Made by a program: the position numbers and the translations under genes
The notes under the pieces: model-generated
Databases searched by the model: none
The model's input: only the letters and a program-made list of their open reading frames with translations
Told to the model about the DNA's origin: nothing
Source of the DNA: Aurifilum marmelostoma
Lineage: Eukaryota > Ascomycota > Sordariomycetes > Diaporthales > Cryphonectriaceae
Reading direction: 5' to 3'
DNA length: 64,000 nucleotides
NCBI GenBank assembly: GCA_027559495.1
Contig: JAMXSV010000003.1
Location: forward strand, 4,464,001-4,528,000
In this document: positions 35,401 through 49,200 of the stretch, one piece after another
How the letters are laid out: the number at the start of each line of letters is the position of its first letter
How positions within the stretch are numbered: the stretch's first letter is position 1

Positions 35401-36607
35401 TCACTCTGGCCAAAAGCGGAATTTCTACTTCACTTGACAGTCTCGTGTCTAGCCGTGTTGTGGTGGGGTCCTGTAGAGTGAGTGACCTGTCTCGGAGCTT
35501 GGAGACACTGCCCTCCCTTGCCCTCGACACCAGCCACTTATAAAGTAAATTTGAACGCGTGGGGCCAGCACTTGTGGCCGACACTTTGCAGACGAGTCGT
35601 TGGTTTCGACATCGCCCTCGGGTTTTCCGACGTGTCAGTCATTCATGTCGTCTCCAAAGGCTGCGTGTGTCAGGAGCGACTTCCCCCCGGCGTCTTTCGT
35701 AATACCAACGTCGACATCGAGCGGCCCAGCGCACGCAAGGCTACCAGTTTCTGACTGAGCCTGGCCCCCAAATGTAAGCACAGGACGGAAGGTCCAGAGC
35801 TTCTGCGATCAGCATAAGGACAAGAGCGGTAAAAGGGTATCACTGTACGGCAAGGAGACGAATCGTCGTGATCGGCGCTGAGCTGCCCACACACGGTACT
35901 GTCGTATGCATGCCGTAGCACGAACACGAGGTTTCGCCCCTTGAGCCTCGTTGCAGCGAGGGTTTTCCCTTTGGACCTCTCGGAGAGCACTCCGCCTTCA
36001 GCCCCCAATACCAAGAAAATTAGTGACCCGGGTTCGGCGATTAGCACATAAGGCTCTGGAAGAAGAGTAGCCTGAAGGAAGACGAAGGGGCAAGACAGAG
36101 TACCACATTGCATGGCGGCATGGTTTTGGCCCGGCCACCCAAAACAGAAGAGCTTTGATTTCGGTTCCTCCCGTGATAAGGCTGAAGGAATAATCCAGAT
36201 CTTGATGTAGTCGATGCCCGGTATGAGCGAAAGGAGAGAGCACGGAACAAAGAGATGTTGGTGTGGTCATTCGTCTTTTATTTTTCTCACAGAAGGCCGA
36301 AAAAAAAAAGACCAATGAAACGGTGGCACCTGCTCCTACAGTATATACTACATACTTGGCTTCGACGTGCAGATGCCGATCGTCATTCTCCCTCGGCCTC
36401 GGATGTTACCTTGTCTGTATTGTACATATAGCTGTACATCTGTTGGGGTTTCTCGCATGTCAACTCTCCTGTTACCTGTTAGCCGGGTTCAGCAGGGGAT
36501 GAGAAAAAAGGCCAACACCACCATTATGCCAGTAGCCGAAGGTACATGTCTATTCTTGCCTGTTTGGTTATACCGCTTCCTCCTCTCCCTCTGTCCCTTC
36601 TTTTTTT

Positions 36608-36608
<1 letters not shown>

Positions 36609-36638
<30 letters not shown>
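36609..36638. repeat. (CTTT)n microsatellite
   Basis: Tetranucleotide repeat preceded by eight T. Confidence 0.9.
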
Positions 36639-39208
36639 GCCCTTCTTTTCTGGTCTGTCCGTCGAGACACACTGGCTACGCCGAATGATCAGGTCGTCCT
36701 TGCGAAAACAGCCCTATGCGCGCGAGTGTAGCTGTCCACTCAATGACGTTGAGACAGGTGGGTGGGGAAGGAAGAATGCCAGTGTGATACTGAAGAGGGG
36801 GGGGGGGGCACAGCCATGGGTCTAACCAACCCACCCAATACCACCCTCCCAGCCCTGGGCTTCTAGGCTGAGGGTCCTGTCTGGCAGGCCGGGCTAGCTA
36901 GTTGCTGTGGTTGGGAGGGTCACTTTTTCGGCCGCGCCTTATTGGAACACTGCAGCAGATTTCCAAAGCAAGTATGCTTTCTGTGTTCTCCACGCTACTG
37001 GAACCAGTTGAGCCACCACCAACGTTACCTTGTGGGCCCTCCCTTCCATTTTACCCCTCTTTCAACTGCTGTGTGACTCTCGCTTCGCTATTTATGTACT
37101 ATGTACGGTAGCAACGAGAGAGAACGTGTGTGTCAAACAAAAGCATGTGTCCCACCCTTCTGTCAGCCTTCCTGGTTATTGAATTAATTTGCTGCACCCA
37201 GGGCAGGCCGGACACAATATTCAGGAGCAGTGCATGCGCATTGCGTTGCAGGATATGCCTCATTGTCGCATGAATCCTACAGGGCTTCGAAGCCTAAAGA
37301 CCCTCGACCTGCGTCTGCACCTTGTGTGAGATGTATACCCTCTCTTTGGTTGACAAGAGAGTGAGGAAAAAAAAAAAAAGAAGATAAGAAGAAGGTGAAT
37401 AAGGAAAAGAGACAAGAATAAAAGAAAACAGAAAAAGGCCTCGGCACAGATTCCGTAGACTGACTGCAGGCCCAGATGCGATCGAATCACAGGATCTCAC
37501 CTCATGTAGCCCTCGACCACATTCCCCAACAAACACCATCTTGAATTGCTACTGAACGAGAGGTACACTAACGGGGTTGAACACCCTGATCAGAAGCAAG
37601 TGCCGAAGTTGGGCAGAACGACAAGATGAGTACAAGGTTACAAACATGGTGTCGAGAACGCTCGACATTGCTTGGCCCCTGGCTGGCTCAAGAAACCTTC
37701 TCTCTCTCTGTCTCTCTCTCTCTCTTGCTTCTTATTATTTCATCCGAAGGGCGAAGATCTCGCCTGTTAGGGCAAGACGGGACGGAAGAATGGCATGTTC
37801 AAGGTCGTAGGATAGGGTGACGCTGAAGGCGGAGACTGCCAAACCCGGAACAGAGGAAGGGAGTTAGTGTGTGTATGGTTGAATGTAGAAGAGGCCCGGC
37901 GACATGAAGGATTCCCAAGTTAAACCAAAAACGTGCTTGGAAAAGTACAGTACATGCAAAAGAAAAGAGTTGGATGTGACTCTGGTCGGCGGCCGCCTCG
38001 AGCTGGTTTCCTGCACTTTACCCCCGGGATAGCAACCTTGCGAAGCGAGACGGACGGGGGATCCGACAGAGATGTCGGGATGCAGGCGCGCGCACACCGC
38101 TTTTGCTTGCCTCTAGTCACTTGGTCAACCAGGCAGGCAGACACAGAGATGATTCGATTGTTGCGCGGCAGAACAAGAAAACAAGAAGGTGAGAAGACAG
38201 GCCAGACGAGCGGCCCCGTTCCCTGAGCGGCAAGCAGCGTTGCAGCGACGAGAGGCTTGGTGAGTCTAATTAATTAGTGCTATATACGCACGTTGCAGCG
38301 CATTCGCCGCCCGTCATCCCGGTGGTAGGCTCTTGTCAGTCATTCGTCTGTCTCAGCCACCTTAGAGGGCGAAAAGAAAAGAAGGGAGAAGTCAGGCATA
38401 CATGTGGTGGAAGTACATACTACCTCGAGGGCTGGTCGCCTTCTGGTGGTTGTTGGACAGCGCACAATGTTGCCGGTTCTGCGTTTGGTCTGGAGCGGGG
38501 GGGGGGCTTTGCCGCTTCGGATGCTCCCCTGTTGGAAGTTTTTTTTTCTTACATACACATGGTAGTACGGACGTACAACGTTGCAAGTATGTACATACAT
38601 CTACGATAGCAAACTATGGCGGCAACAAGGTGCACTCCACCCACCACCCCCCCCCCGCCGGGGGGGCTTTTTCCCACGCGAGCGTTTAAACAGCGGCTGC
38701 ATTTTACGACGTGCCCTTCTGTGGAATCGGCATAATTTCCATTTTGCTTCTGGCGAATGTTACCTTACAAGCTATTTCTGACACCGTGACTGGCAATCTG
38801 GGCTCACTAATCCTTGTGGGAAAACAGGCAACAGGCTGGTACGAGGAATAATAGATTGAAGAGGAGGGTTAGTCTGTACTGTGGTGTGTGGTCGACGGTA
38901 GTGCCCAGTTGCTGAAAGCCCGCTCGCCCCATCAACGCCTTGTCCTACCTCGTCCATTCCATTCCCGGCCGTCCTCTTACGTCCGCCCGGAGTCTCGGAT
39001 GCCTTGCTATTGTGGAGACTAGTGCAAAAGAGAACAAGAGAACATTATAATGCATATTAGGGTTGTACGGTGTGTCTGCTACGCGACTGCGACGCTCTAC
39101 GGACATTCGGTAGGGCAGGACAGGGCGGGGCAGGGCAACAGCCGGGAGGGATCCGCCCTTTGCCCTCCGCCCTGTTATTACCATGGGTTTCTTCTTCTTT
39201 CTTCCTCT

Positions 39209-39211
<3 letters not shown>

Positions 39212-39243
<32 letters not shown>

Positions 39244-39274
39244 TTTTTTTTTATTTTTTTTTTTTTTTTTTTTT
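39212..39274. repeat. long T-tract with two A interruptions
   Basis: About 63 bases of T broken by A at 39242 and 39253. It could be the end of a retroposed poly(A) copy in minus orientation, but no element body is recognised beside it. Confidence 0.9.
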
Positions 39275-40647
39275 AATTGCAACGAACAAGCTGCGACGAG
39301 GGGCACCCAATGCGACAAGAATGAGCTACATAGTTCTAAGGGACAATATTGCTTTTATTGTCACCATCATCCCATCCACAGTAAGCAACTCATTTCCGAA
39401 GATCCCCTTGGGAGGGGGAGAGGGAAAGGGGAACACTTAGACGTCTGGAAGGTACCTGCTGCTGTACAAGGACCTACATTTGCGGCTCCGGCCCTGAAGA
39501 CCCCCTAAGCAAGCACCTGAGATCTCACCCAGTCCATCAGGATATCCAAGTGTACTCCCTCATCGAGAGGACAGCTGGGACGAGGAGGCGCGGGCGAGTA
39601 GCACACGCAATCACGCACCAAGAATCTGCGCCCTGGCCCTGTAGGGCGTTTCCGCACGTGGTCAGGAACAAGTCGTGCCAGTGGGGTGTGGGTTTGTTTG
39701 GTTACAGATAGCGAGAGGAGATTGCACCGTCCGAACCAAGAATTTTCACCAAGTCAACCAACCATGCTGCATACAGAAATCGATCATCGCTGAGGGGACA
39801 ACCAAGATGGGCCGTGAAGTCACTAATATGGCAAGCAAAGTAGAGTAGTGCCTGTGCCGGGCCCGCCCCCGCTGCTACCACTGTTGATATGGACGCTGAG
39901 ACGCGGCAACCCACAGCCCGCCCATGTTCAGTACCGCCGTGGTAAATTCACAGCGCTTTGGCCCGCGGAAATGGTACCGTCTTGATGGTTGTGCGGCCAA
40001 ATGGCGTTATGGGGGTTTCTCTTGCGAATCCGCCGCAACCCGCCTAGCCTTCTCGCCCCAGTGGGTTGGGCTGACAGGGTCTCTCTTGGCAGTCCTTCTG
40101 TACTTACTCTATTGTGCTACCTACATAATCGTAGTGACAATTTGATATTGCTCAAGGAGAAGAAGATGGCAAACCAACCCACTTAATTAGCCCCTGGGTG
40201 GCCTCTTGATTTTCCCGCAGTCGCAAGTTGAGCCTCGGGATTTGACAAATAGATCGATCTTGTACTTATGTCTTGTTTCTTTTGCTTACATTGTTGTGGG
40301 GGATTGCCCTAATTAGAAATGCACATATTGGATGAGCCCGAGAAAGCTCGTGTTTTCTTATCCTGGGCTGATTTAGGCTGCAGACGCTTCTGATTTGATG
40401 CTGGCCACGTTTTACAGCTGCCCGGGCGTGGCTGAGTTGCATGATCAACAAGGACGAAAGGAAAGAGGGAGGGTGTGAGAAACCGTCGAAACGCCCTGGC
40501 GGCGTTTGCCATCCGTGCGAGCCACGTTTGAGGCCCCCCTCCACTCTGCCGTCCCTGGGAACCCGCTGTCTGGGATCGATACGGGCGTTCATTGGCCACT
40601 CGGGCACCCCATGTCGCGTGAATCGTCAGTGCTGTGCATCAGCCCTT

Positions 40648-40650
40648 GTA

Positions 40651-40686
<36 letters not shown>

Positions 40687-40698
40687 TGAGAGAGAGAG
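40648..40698. repeat. compound (GT)n-(GA)n microsatellite
   Basis: GT repeat to about 40685, followed directly by GA repeat. Confidence 0.9.
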
Positions 40699-43600
40699 CA
40701 TGTATAAGCTTTGCCGCCCGCTACCTTGATTCGAGAGATGGGTAGTTTCGGTGACGTGGGAGTTTCTTCTCAAGACCTCACGACAACAAGACCTGGGGTA
40801 GATTGCGGATCTAGCAGGGGATGTCTTCTGCAGGTGCATCGACTGGATGAGAGAGCGCCCCTGATCTGTGGCGCAGGAGGTGAGAGATCTTCAGCGCCAT
40901 AGACAAGTGAGTGAACTGTTATCGCCACCACACTCCATAGTACGACATGTGGAAGCACACACTTACACATACAACCACAGCAAGGCATTGGGTGTGTGCT
41001 GTACTGTAGTCCGAGAATCTCATGCGCTTGTCGGCCGGCCCGGCAGAGCTGAGTGCACGTGTGAAGCAACCAGTCAGACCAGTCTGTGCACATGTACCGG
41101 GAAGATCGCCGACCTGAGTCGCCCAGGGTGGTATCGCAATGTTACCATCGCCTTCTGATGTGCCAGTGCCCCGACAAGGAGATTTGGCTTTCCCCGAGGA
41201 GAAGCACAAACAGAAAAAAAACAAGGGTCATAGAGGAAGAGGCATAGCGCCGGCAGGGGGGCTCTCTTTTCATTTTTCTCTGGGGCTTCAAGCAGAAGGA
41301 AATGTGAGCCCGTGGAGATCATTTAAGCTTGGTTGGGCAATAGGGACTATTATTGGAAAACCCAGATCTACAGCATCTGCACGTCTGGTTTGCTGCAGCG
41401 CAGGCGATGGCCTCGGCCGGAAGGATGGGCGATGGGTTTCTCGACTTGGCTGCCCCTGTTTTGTCTTTTTGCATTTTTCCCTTATGTCGAAACGATCTTC
41501 TCTGACGTGCAACAAATCTTGGGTCGTGCGCTGCAGGGCGCTGCAGCATACCGTGCATGAGGGTGTGGTGACAGCTCTCGTAGCGGTTCCCAGCGGTCTA
41601 CTGTTACATAGTAGACATGGACGGATTAGAGGGGGTGGACTTGCAAGGAGAGCAGCCAACCAGTAGAAGTTTGGACCGGCAAACCAACATCGTGAGAGCC
41701 TAGAGGAGGGGCACATGACGTGGGGGCTTATGTCAGGCGCTATGTGTGGTCTTGTACATAGTAGTTTTAGCTGGAATTCGAATGGGGCTTGTATGTGGGT
41801 CAAACAACAGAGAGTATTGTCCCTTTCCGGCCCAAGAAGCCACCTGAAAAGTTGCCTAGTCGTTCAGCCGCTCTCACGAAAACGACGGTGGCCAAGGCGA
41901 GATTGCCGAGTTGAATGGTTGTGATGGGTCAAGGACGGGCGAGGGAAGGAAAAAAAAAGGCGGTGGGAGAGGGAGGGGGTTTGAGGATCAGCTACGCGCA
42001 AGTATGGTACAGACCAGACCAGAAAGAGAGGAAGTCTTTCCATTGAAAAGGTACAGTACAGTGACGACCCACCACGTGCTTACATAGCACCTGCCGCCAC
42101 TCCTCGTTTGAAGCTCCTGACGACGCCTTCGCGACCTCACTTTTCCCTTCTCTCTCAAGGTACAACCCAAGGCGAGTCATGCACCTTCCCTCTCCGCGCC
42201 AGAGCCATGGGCGCTGTCAAGACTGGAAAAGAAGAGAGAGAGAGAGAGAGAAAAAAAGAGATTTCGAGAAGAGGAAAGAGCCACTCGGGACCCGCCCGCA
42301 CCATGTGGACTCGCGAGAGATGATGATGATGATGAAGAAGATGATGAAGAAAGATGGTCCCAAAGATCCCTGCCGGTCGCCACGGAAAGGTAGGTACCGT
42401 ATTCATTAAGAATCAGGGATTGTGGAGCGGCAAGACAGGGGATCCTTTGCTTAAGTCCTTACGAGTGTCGATACCCACTAGTGCCGGGCTTGGGACACAC
42501 ACCCTCGTGCCCCTCGCCGTAGGGCTGAGAGTGAAACCGAGCCTGGTCCTTGCGATATACTATGGCAATAGAAAACCATCAATCTCTGGGCTGACGCTGG
42601 CTGTAGTACTTGGAACCGCGGTCTGGCGGGGGGATGACCAATCATAGAGGGGCCCCTCGGGGCGGGACACCTGCACACAAGCATCTGGCTCAGAAGAGAG
42701 AGACACACACTGAGGTGGTACATGATGGAGGATAGTTGGATAAGAAGGACGACAAGAAGAAGGGCAACGATCCAGAATATCCACCCCGTCTAGTCTTTCG
42801 TCCGTAACTCTGTTCAAGAGTGTGCTGGCTCCTCTCAGCTAGAAGGTCACTACTGATCAGATGACCTCTTGGGGCTGCTTGCTACCATGTCCTATGTAAG
42901 AGCGAACGAGGCACTTGATTGCCAGCCACGCAGCCAGTTCAATCTTAGTCCCTTCACCACGTCCCCCCTCTAAGATCCACACACTAAATCCTGCGGTCCA
43001 CCCTTACTGCTGGTTGCATTCAAAAAGACTGTCAGTATGTTTCCCACCACCATCATTCCTTGAGAAATTCCTAGATGGGAGAGGGGAAAGAATTACACAG
43101 TATCGTATTTATTGACTGAGAATACTGTTTTACCTCCTTTCTTTCATAGAATTGCACTAAAGATAGGCATGTGATGAAACATATTCCATACCAGCCAGGT
43201 AATGAATACTTCAGTTACTGGAATACGGGAACGAATAGGAATCATCTCGGCAAAGTCCAGACGTACGATACATACCAGAGTGATCAGACCTACAGAGCGT
43301 TGACGGTTCATGGAGCCTTGACAGAGAGGAACTAATGGTGGGGTCGACCACAGAAATCCAACACAAAAGGACAAGCAAGGCAGTCGAACGCGCTCGTCGA
43401 ATATGTCCAGACATGGAAGAGACCGGCCGACAAAACCTGCACCCGCCAGCCTCCAGCGGGGTCCCATTCAATTCATTGCTGACTGATCTTTTTGTGGCCC
43501 GCGAAGGTGTTCTCCGAAGAGGTCTGTACTCTTGCTGTTTGCCCGTCACCGCTGACATACTCCATAAAATGTACAATACATGATAGTAGTGGTACATACA

Positions 43601-46299
43601 ACAGACTAACACCAGGCTGCCAGATTCCCACTTGGCTGTTGTCTCCATTCTGAGGTGGATCCCCTGTTCCGAACCTGTGATGCCCCGAGTAGCGGAGAGA
43701 GATGACCACGTAAGGCTAGGTATGGAGGGTTCAGCTCTCATTAGTTTTCAGTGTTCCCATCGCGCTTCCATTGACAGGGCATATCCATAGCTCTTTGTGT
43801 AGGGGGATCAGAGAATGGCGCCCAGCTGGCCCCGCCATTTCGTTGACGTGGCCTGGCTGGAGGAACCAACTAATACCACAGTAACTAGCTCACAGTCTAA
43901 GGAGAGTCTGGTCGTGGTGGGTTGTATGTGTGAGCCTCATCAGCGCCGGGACTTTTAAATCGTAAGAGTCGCGCTAGAAAGGGGAAAAGAAAAGCAGAGA
44001 AGGAAAGTTGCACAACGAAAGAAAAGGGCTAGCACGAAAAAAAAAAAAATTCCGAAATAAGAATAACACTTCTTCCTCCAATATCATCTGATTGTACGAG
44101 GCTCATCTATGTGCTTAGGGCGTATGCGTGTGTATACGCGTGTGGCCATTGGTGCTAAACAAGTTTAGATGGGACGACTATGGCTACAGGGGCTATCTGG
44201 GGTGCGGCGTGTGAGCGCTACGATACTAAGTCATGTACATCCCACACCACTCGTGCATACTCCGTACTGTACATGCGACAGCAAACAGAATGGAACGGAA
44301 CAGCACCGAGCCGTGTTTCGGAAAACAGGCTCCTCTGCGACCTCGGCATCATATCGCCTCAGTATACCTGTTTGTTAAAAGAAAGAGAGAGAAAGTAGGC
44401 ATGGTGAGATGAGGAGGGCGGGCTTGAGCCTGCAGCTATAAGGGGTTATCTCCGCGCTGTAACAGTGGCGGTGGTTTAAGAGACGGAGCGATCTCCTCCC
44501 TCCCTGCTGCCCATCACTGTAGTAGTTGCTAGTGGGTAGGGCGGCGGTAGACCCCAGGTACATGACGACGAGACTGCGCGGTGGGTTGCCCCTGGACTGC
44601 TTCCAATGTTTCCCGCCTGAAGGGGTAGCCGGAAAACCGTCATGTGGTCACATAAGGGTAAACAATGCATCCCAGTGTAGAAGGCCGAGAGGGCGGGCCG
44701 AGATTGGGGTCCAAAGCGACAGTGGAATAGGCGACAAAAGAGAAAGAGTAAGAGACAAGTGAGAACAAAGAGAGAGAGGATGGTGTGTAGTTTGACCGAG
44801 CCGTGTCAAGGGTCTCGTTGAAAACCTAACCCAGGGTAAGACGATTTCTCGGATCGAGGCTCGCGTCATCATACCATCCCATCTACGGCCGGCCCACAAG
44901 CAACAAGGCAGGCTCACCTCATCTAGTTTCGATCCCAGAAATTTCAAGCGCACCGCTTAATAATTTTCCTCTCCCTCCTTTCCTTGCTTCTCTGTTTCTC
45001 TATTTGCCCTTCACCGCACGTAGGCTCACGTAGGACTGGCGGTCAGGTGAGAAGGTGCTCGGATAAAGGTGTGACCCTGCACAGGGTGGCTAAGACAGCA
45101 TATAAGCCTCGCCCCAGCGCTTGTGGTACCGCTCCGCTGCCGTGGGGTCGATTCTCGTTGGTCGGCATCGTGACAGACGACAATACACAAACACACACAA
45201 AGGAGGCAAACCTGGTGGTTTTTTGAGACATTGGCATACGGCGGCGATACACTTCGATTCGTACGCCAAAGCCCAGGCGAGAGGACTCGTGTCATGAAGA
45301 CCCGAAGAAACCGGTTGGATCCTCCGTCAGTCCCGTTTGTTGGGGTCAAACTCAGCGTAGCCGTATCGCCCATTTCGGGTCCAAGGCCAAGAAGGGGTCA
45401 ACGAGAGCAGCCACCTGCTGCAGCCCTGCTGCAGCCCAAGCGCGTGGGTGCATGATTCGAATGCAGCACCTTGGTACAACAGGAGGCGGCGTGGAACTCG
45501 TGCCACTGACGCCCGGAAGGAGGCAGATGGAGTTTTGTTTCTAAAAGCTCAGACCAAGGATTGCAGCACTAGTATATAGGGCAGAAACCCGCAGTGAGTA
45601 CAGCGTCATGAATGTGGGTGTACGTGACTTAGACACGACACAGGCGGCCGCGCTCTAGGGCCTCGTGGGCGTTTCGCCTTGTGCAGCGACGGACATTTTG
45701 CCAAGAAGGTCTACAATGCTGATCAACGAACCACTCTCCACATGAGACTCTAACTTGCACGACAGCATCGGGTCGCCAGCATCAAGGCTGTAGGTGGATA
45801 ATATTCTGGGACCCCCAAAGGGTCGGAGTCAGTAAGTTGCAGCCAACCTGCGGATCCAGGCTGAGAGGTCTTGCCCATGTCAGGGCTCACTACTTATGTA
45901 TAAAGGATATCTTTTATTGTAGGGCTGACTTGGGCCGCGGCTATGATTACTGCTCAGACGGAGGGTACTACTGTCCGGAAGAGAGTTCTCCCACCTTAAG
46001 TTTTAACCCTCCTCGCCTTTACCCTGTAGTAGGGCAGGGCAAGGACTACTGTATGTACCAACCACCTCAAATCGAACCTAGTGCGAACGGTGGGGCTCGA
46101 AAGATGGAATAGGAGAGAGAAACAGGATGGAAATTTTGCTGTTCTGCGTCTCCTCCCCTCAGGATCGCAGAATAGGCCATGTCTGGAATTGATTGTCGTG
46201 GGGGGGAGTGAGAGGGGAGAAATAAGCGCAGAGGCACAGGCAAGCTGCAAAGAGGACTGTCAAGGTCCCGGAAGCTGCCGGTCGCGTGTTGCCCCAGGG

Positions 46300-49200
46300 C
46301 CGCCTCTACCAGGGGCCGGAAGTGAGATCAGGGTCGAAGAAGGGCTGAAGACATCCACCAGCCCAAGGTCGCCACAGCACGTCTCAGAGGCTGAACAGGG
46401 ACGAGCGACCGCAAGCCTCAGCGGCAGCCTCGACTCCGTCAGCCTGCCTGCCACTACCGGATGCCTCCTGGACCCATGGCCGCCCTCACTTCACCTCCCT
46501 GGCCGCCTTTCGCGGCGGGAGCTTCGGCCTTTACCTTCGGCTGCACCCGCATCACCTGGCCACGACTTTGGGCACCATCCGCCACCGCCGTGGGATCGAG
46601 GCCCAGCACCGGTTACCCGATGCGGGCCGCCGGTGGCGCGCCATCCAACGCTGCGGCGCGGGATCAATTTTGGCTACGTGGACGAGGTCATGCTGCAGAT
46701 CGACGTCAAGGGCGCCGAGAGAGACGGCAACTTTCTCACAGGCCGCGGGGGCAGGGGTTAAAGCCAGGGGCTCGCTCGAGCGCGGCGTGGGCGGCATCCA
46801 CGATCTCGAAGTACTCCGGCGCCAGGGGCCACCCCGGACGACGAGGCTGCCCAAAGCCGCTGCGGCGAGGCAAGGAGGTGTTGTTTTTCCATTCGTCGAT
46901 GGTGACCTCAGAGGCAGGTGGCGTGCCGCAAGACGGGCGACCGACGAAGCCGGCAGCGCAAGCTGCGGGAGGAGGACCTCAGATGCCTGTGTATAGCCGT
47001 AAGCTTGATGAAGCGGGCTGATCGAGAAAGCGGAACGCCAAGTTTATCGGTCGATCAACAGATTCATCAACCGCTGCGTGGGGGACAATATCGACCCGAG
47101 ATGGCCCTCAGGCGAGGCCTAGGAGAGCTTATCCTGTTGGAGTCGGAAAGGAGCCCGAGGTCAGCCGGGGTGCTGGAGAGCACGCTCCCTGACACGATTC
47201 CGAGGGAGAGGAGAGAGCATACCCGAGATCGTGGCCAAGCTAAGGCTGACCCTTGGTACACGGGCCAGATTGTCCCTGACTGGACACAGGGTCTTTGAGG
47301 CGAGGGCCGGTCTACGATGACCTCGACTTTTTGCTAGTCCAGAACCTCGTGAATACGCTGTACAATGCCGAGAATATCACACGTTCTTTGCGCACCAGGC
47401 TAGGCCATCAACAGCCTACATTCTGGCACCTGGCTGGTTCGTCAGCACGAGCACGAGCTCCGGGCAAGTCGCTCATCTACCAGCTGCCTTCTTGCACGCC
47501 CTGGAGCCGGGCCCAAACACGCGGGCCATGCATTTTCCCCAGCCGGGCACTGGCTCAGGACCAGCGGAGGAGCCTGGAGATGCTGACGCTACCGCCCAAG
47601 CAGAAACACGCTCGTCGAACGTTTGACGGCGACACGCCGTGGAAAGAGCGCAATGCCATCGTGATGGCGCCAGGATCATCTATGAACCGGATATGCACCT
47701 ATCATGATCCTCCACCGGAGGAGCGGTGGCGGACCTTTATACAGAATCTCCAAGATCGTCGCCAGTTGACGACCTGCACCCTATTACAACGGCGCCGTGG
47801 GCTCGCACGTCGCTGTTCATCGCGCCGGCTGCATCGGATCTGTGCCACGGGGCAACCGGAGATCGGTTTCTTAGCTCTCCGCCCAGTGGCGAACCAAGAA
47901 GGCTTTCAGGCCATCTTTGGGATCGAGGATGTCCATCTCGGATTTCGACGGAAGCCCGAGCGGGCCGGAAGGAGTTCCTGTGCTGTGACACGCCGTTCAG
48001 GGACCGGGCGATCCGACGAGCGGGAGGGGAAATGCCTTGCGAGTTGCAGGCTGTTCACGCAGCTCGTCCGCCGGGGCGTGGGTTATTGGCTTCTGCAGGG
48101 TGCCGGAGCAGTGCGAGAAAGCTCACGAGGCGCGGTCAAGCACGAGCTGGAGGCTGGCCGACCGGAAGTCGTGAACCGCGTGGTGGCTACCGGGGTGGAT
48201 ATACGCCGCAGGACAGAACGACAAATCGAGTGAGATGTTGAGGGCAGCTCCCGAGCATCATCGCGACCCACGGCCCTGCGAACTAGGTGTCATTCATCGG
48301 CAGCCTGGATGCCGTGCAGACTGGGGCTTTCCCTACACCTATCTCAATCTTCGACAGCAGAGCGGCCCAGGCTGGCAGGAGGCTCAAGACTCGCTGTCTC
48401 TCCTGGTGGGTGACTGCTTCCCTACGGACCAGCACTTTATGCAGAACCCGGACGAGACTCTTCACGAGGCCACACGGGAAGTCTCAAGGTGGATCTGACA
48501 ACATGCTCGTCCAAGGGGGCCACCTCCGGTGTGCGGCCTATGAGATACCGATACGAAACCCCGGGGACCGACGTACTTTGGCGAGGACATTGAAGCTCTC
48601 GAGGAACGACCGAAGGACGACCTGGGCTTCTATCTTTTACCCGATCGGTTCAAGACCTCTCAACGTCCAGAATTTGTATCGATCCGCGCCACAGAGGATA
48701 ACCATTTCGCCATCGTCGGCATCACGCCCGGAGCGCAACATCGTCCTCGAGGAACTGGAAGCGCTACCGTACTGCCAACGACGGGCATCTTCCACACCCA
48801 CGAAGCGACGTATCTGGCCGCGACTTCCGCTGCAGAAGCCTATTGCACGCATCGAAGATCAAAAGCCGACTGGACCACTCCAAGCACTGGGACTACGACG
48901 GACTTAAACCACTAAGGACCGGAGGCCACCCGCGAAGATCAAGGGGTCATGTCAACCGCGCGTTCCACGCCCATCGAGATCACGCAGGTCGTGTTTGGCT
49001 ACTTCAAGGCGGACGGAAGGCGCAACAGGGTGATGGACGCCGGTGACGACCGACAACCGCCCGTGGTGGGCTCAGCAAGGGCATGCCGGATCGACCTGCC
49101 CAAGCGGGCGCTCGAGATCTGGACTCGAGACGCCTGCACGTGGCGGGGCGATACACGCGGCCGAAAGCACCCATGATGGGCATGATCCCCAACTTTGTGC

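Larger units (their letters stand above)
32991..46299. other. 13 kb repeat-rich region without recognised genes
   Basis: I find no family motif, splice pattern or long biased frame on either strand. Simple repeats are dense: C11 (32994-33004), ATG triplets (35345-35362), CTTT repeat (36609-36638), G12 (36797-36808), G10 (38497-38506), a T-tract of about 63 (39212-39274), GT repeat (40648-40685), GA and GAT repeats (42236-42350). The frames seen inside them code only repeats. It may be a long regulatory region, or it may hide genes whose frames are broken as in the next 14 kb. Confidence 0.45.

Noticed and set aside
41139..41803. Overlapping frames of 171-175 codons on both strands
   Set aside because: No codon bias, no conserved-looking motif, and both strands are equally open, so chance frames.
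42236..42350. Charged Lys/Glu-rich frames in GA and GAT repeats
   Set aside because: Explained fully by the simple repeats.
45090..45180. Possible tRNA because of a GGGTCGATTCTCG motif
   Set aside because: No matching acceptor or anticodon stems could be folded around it.
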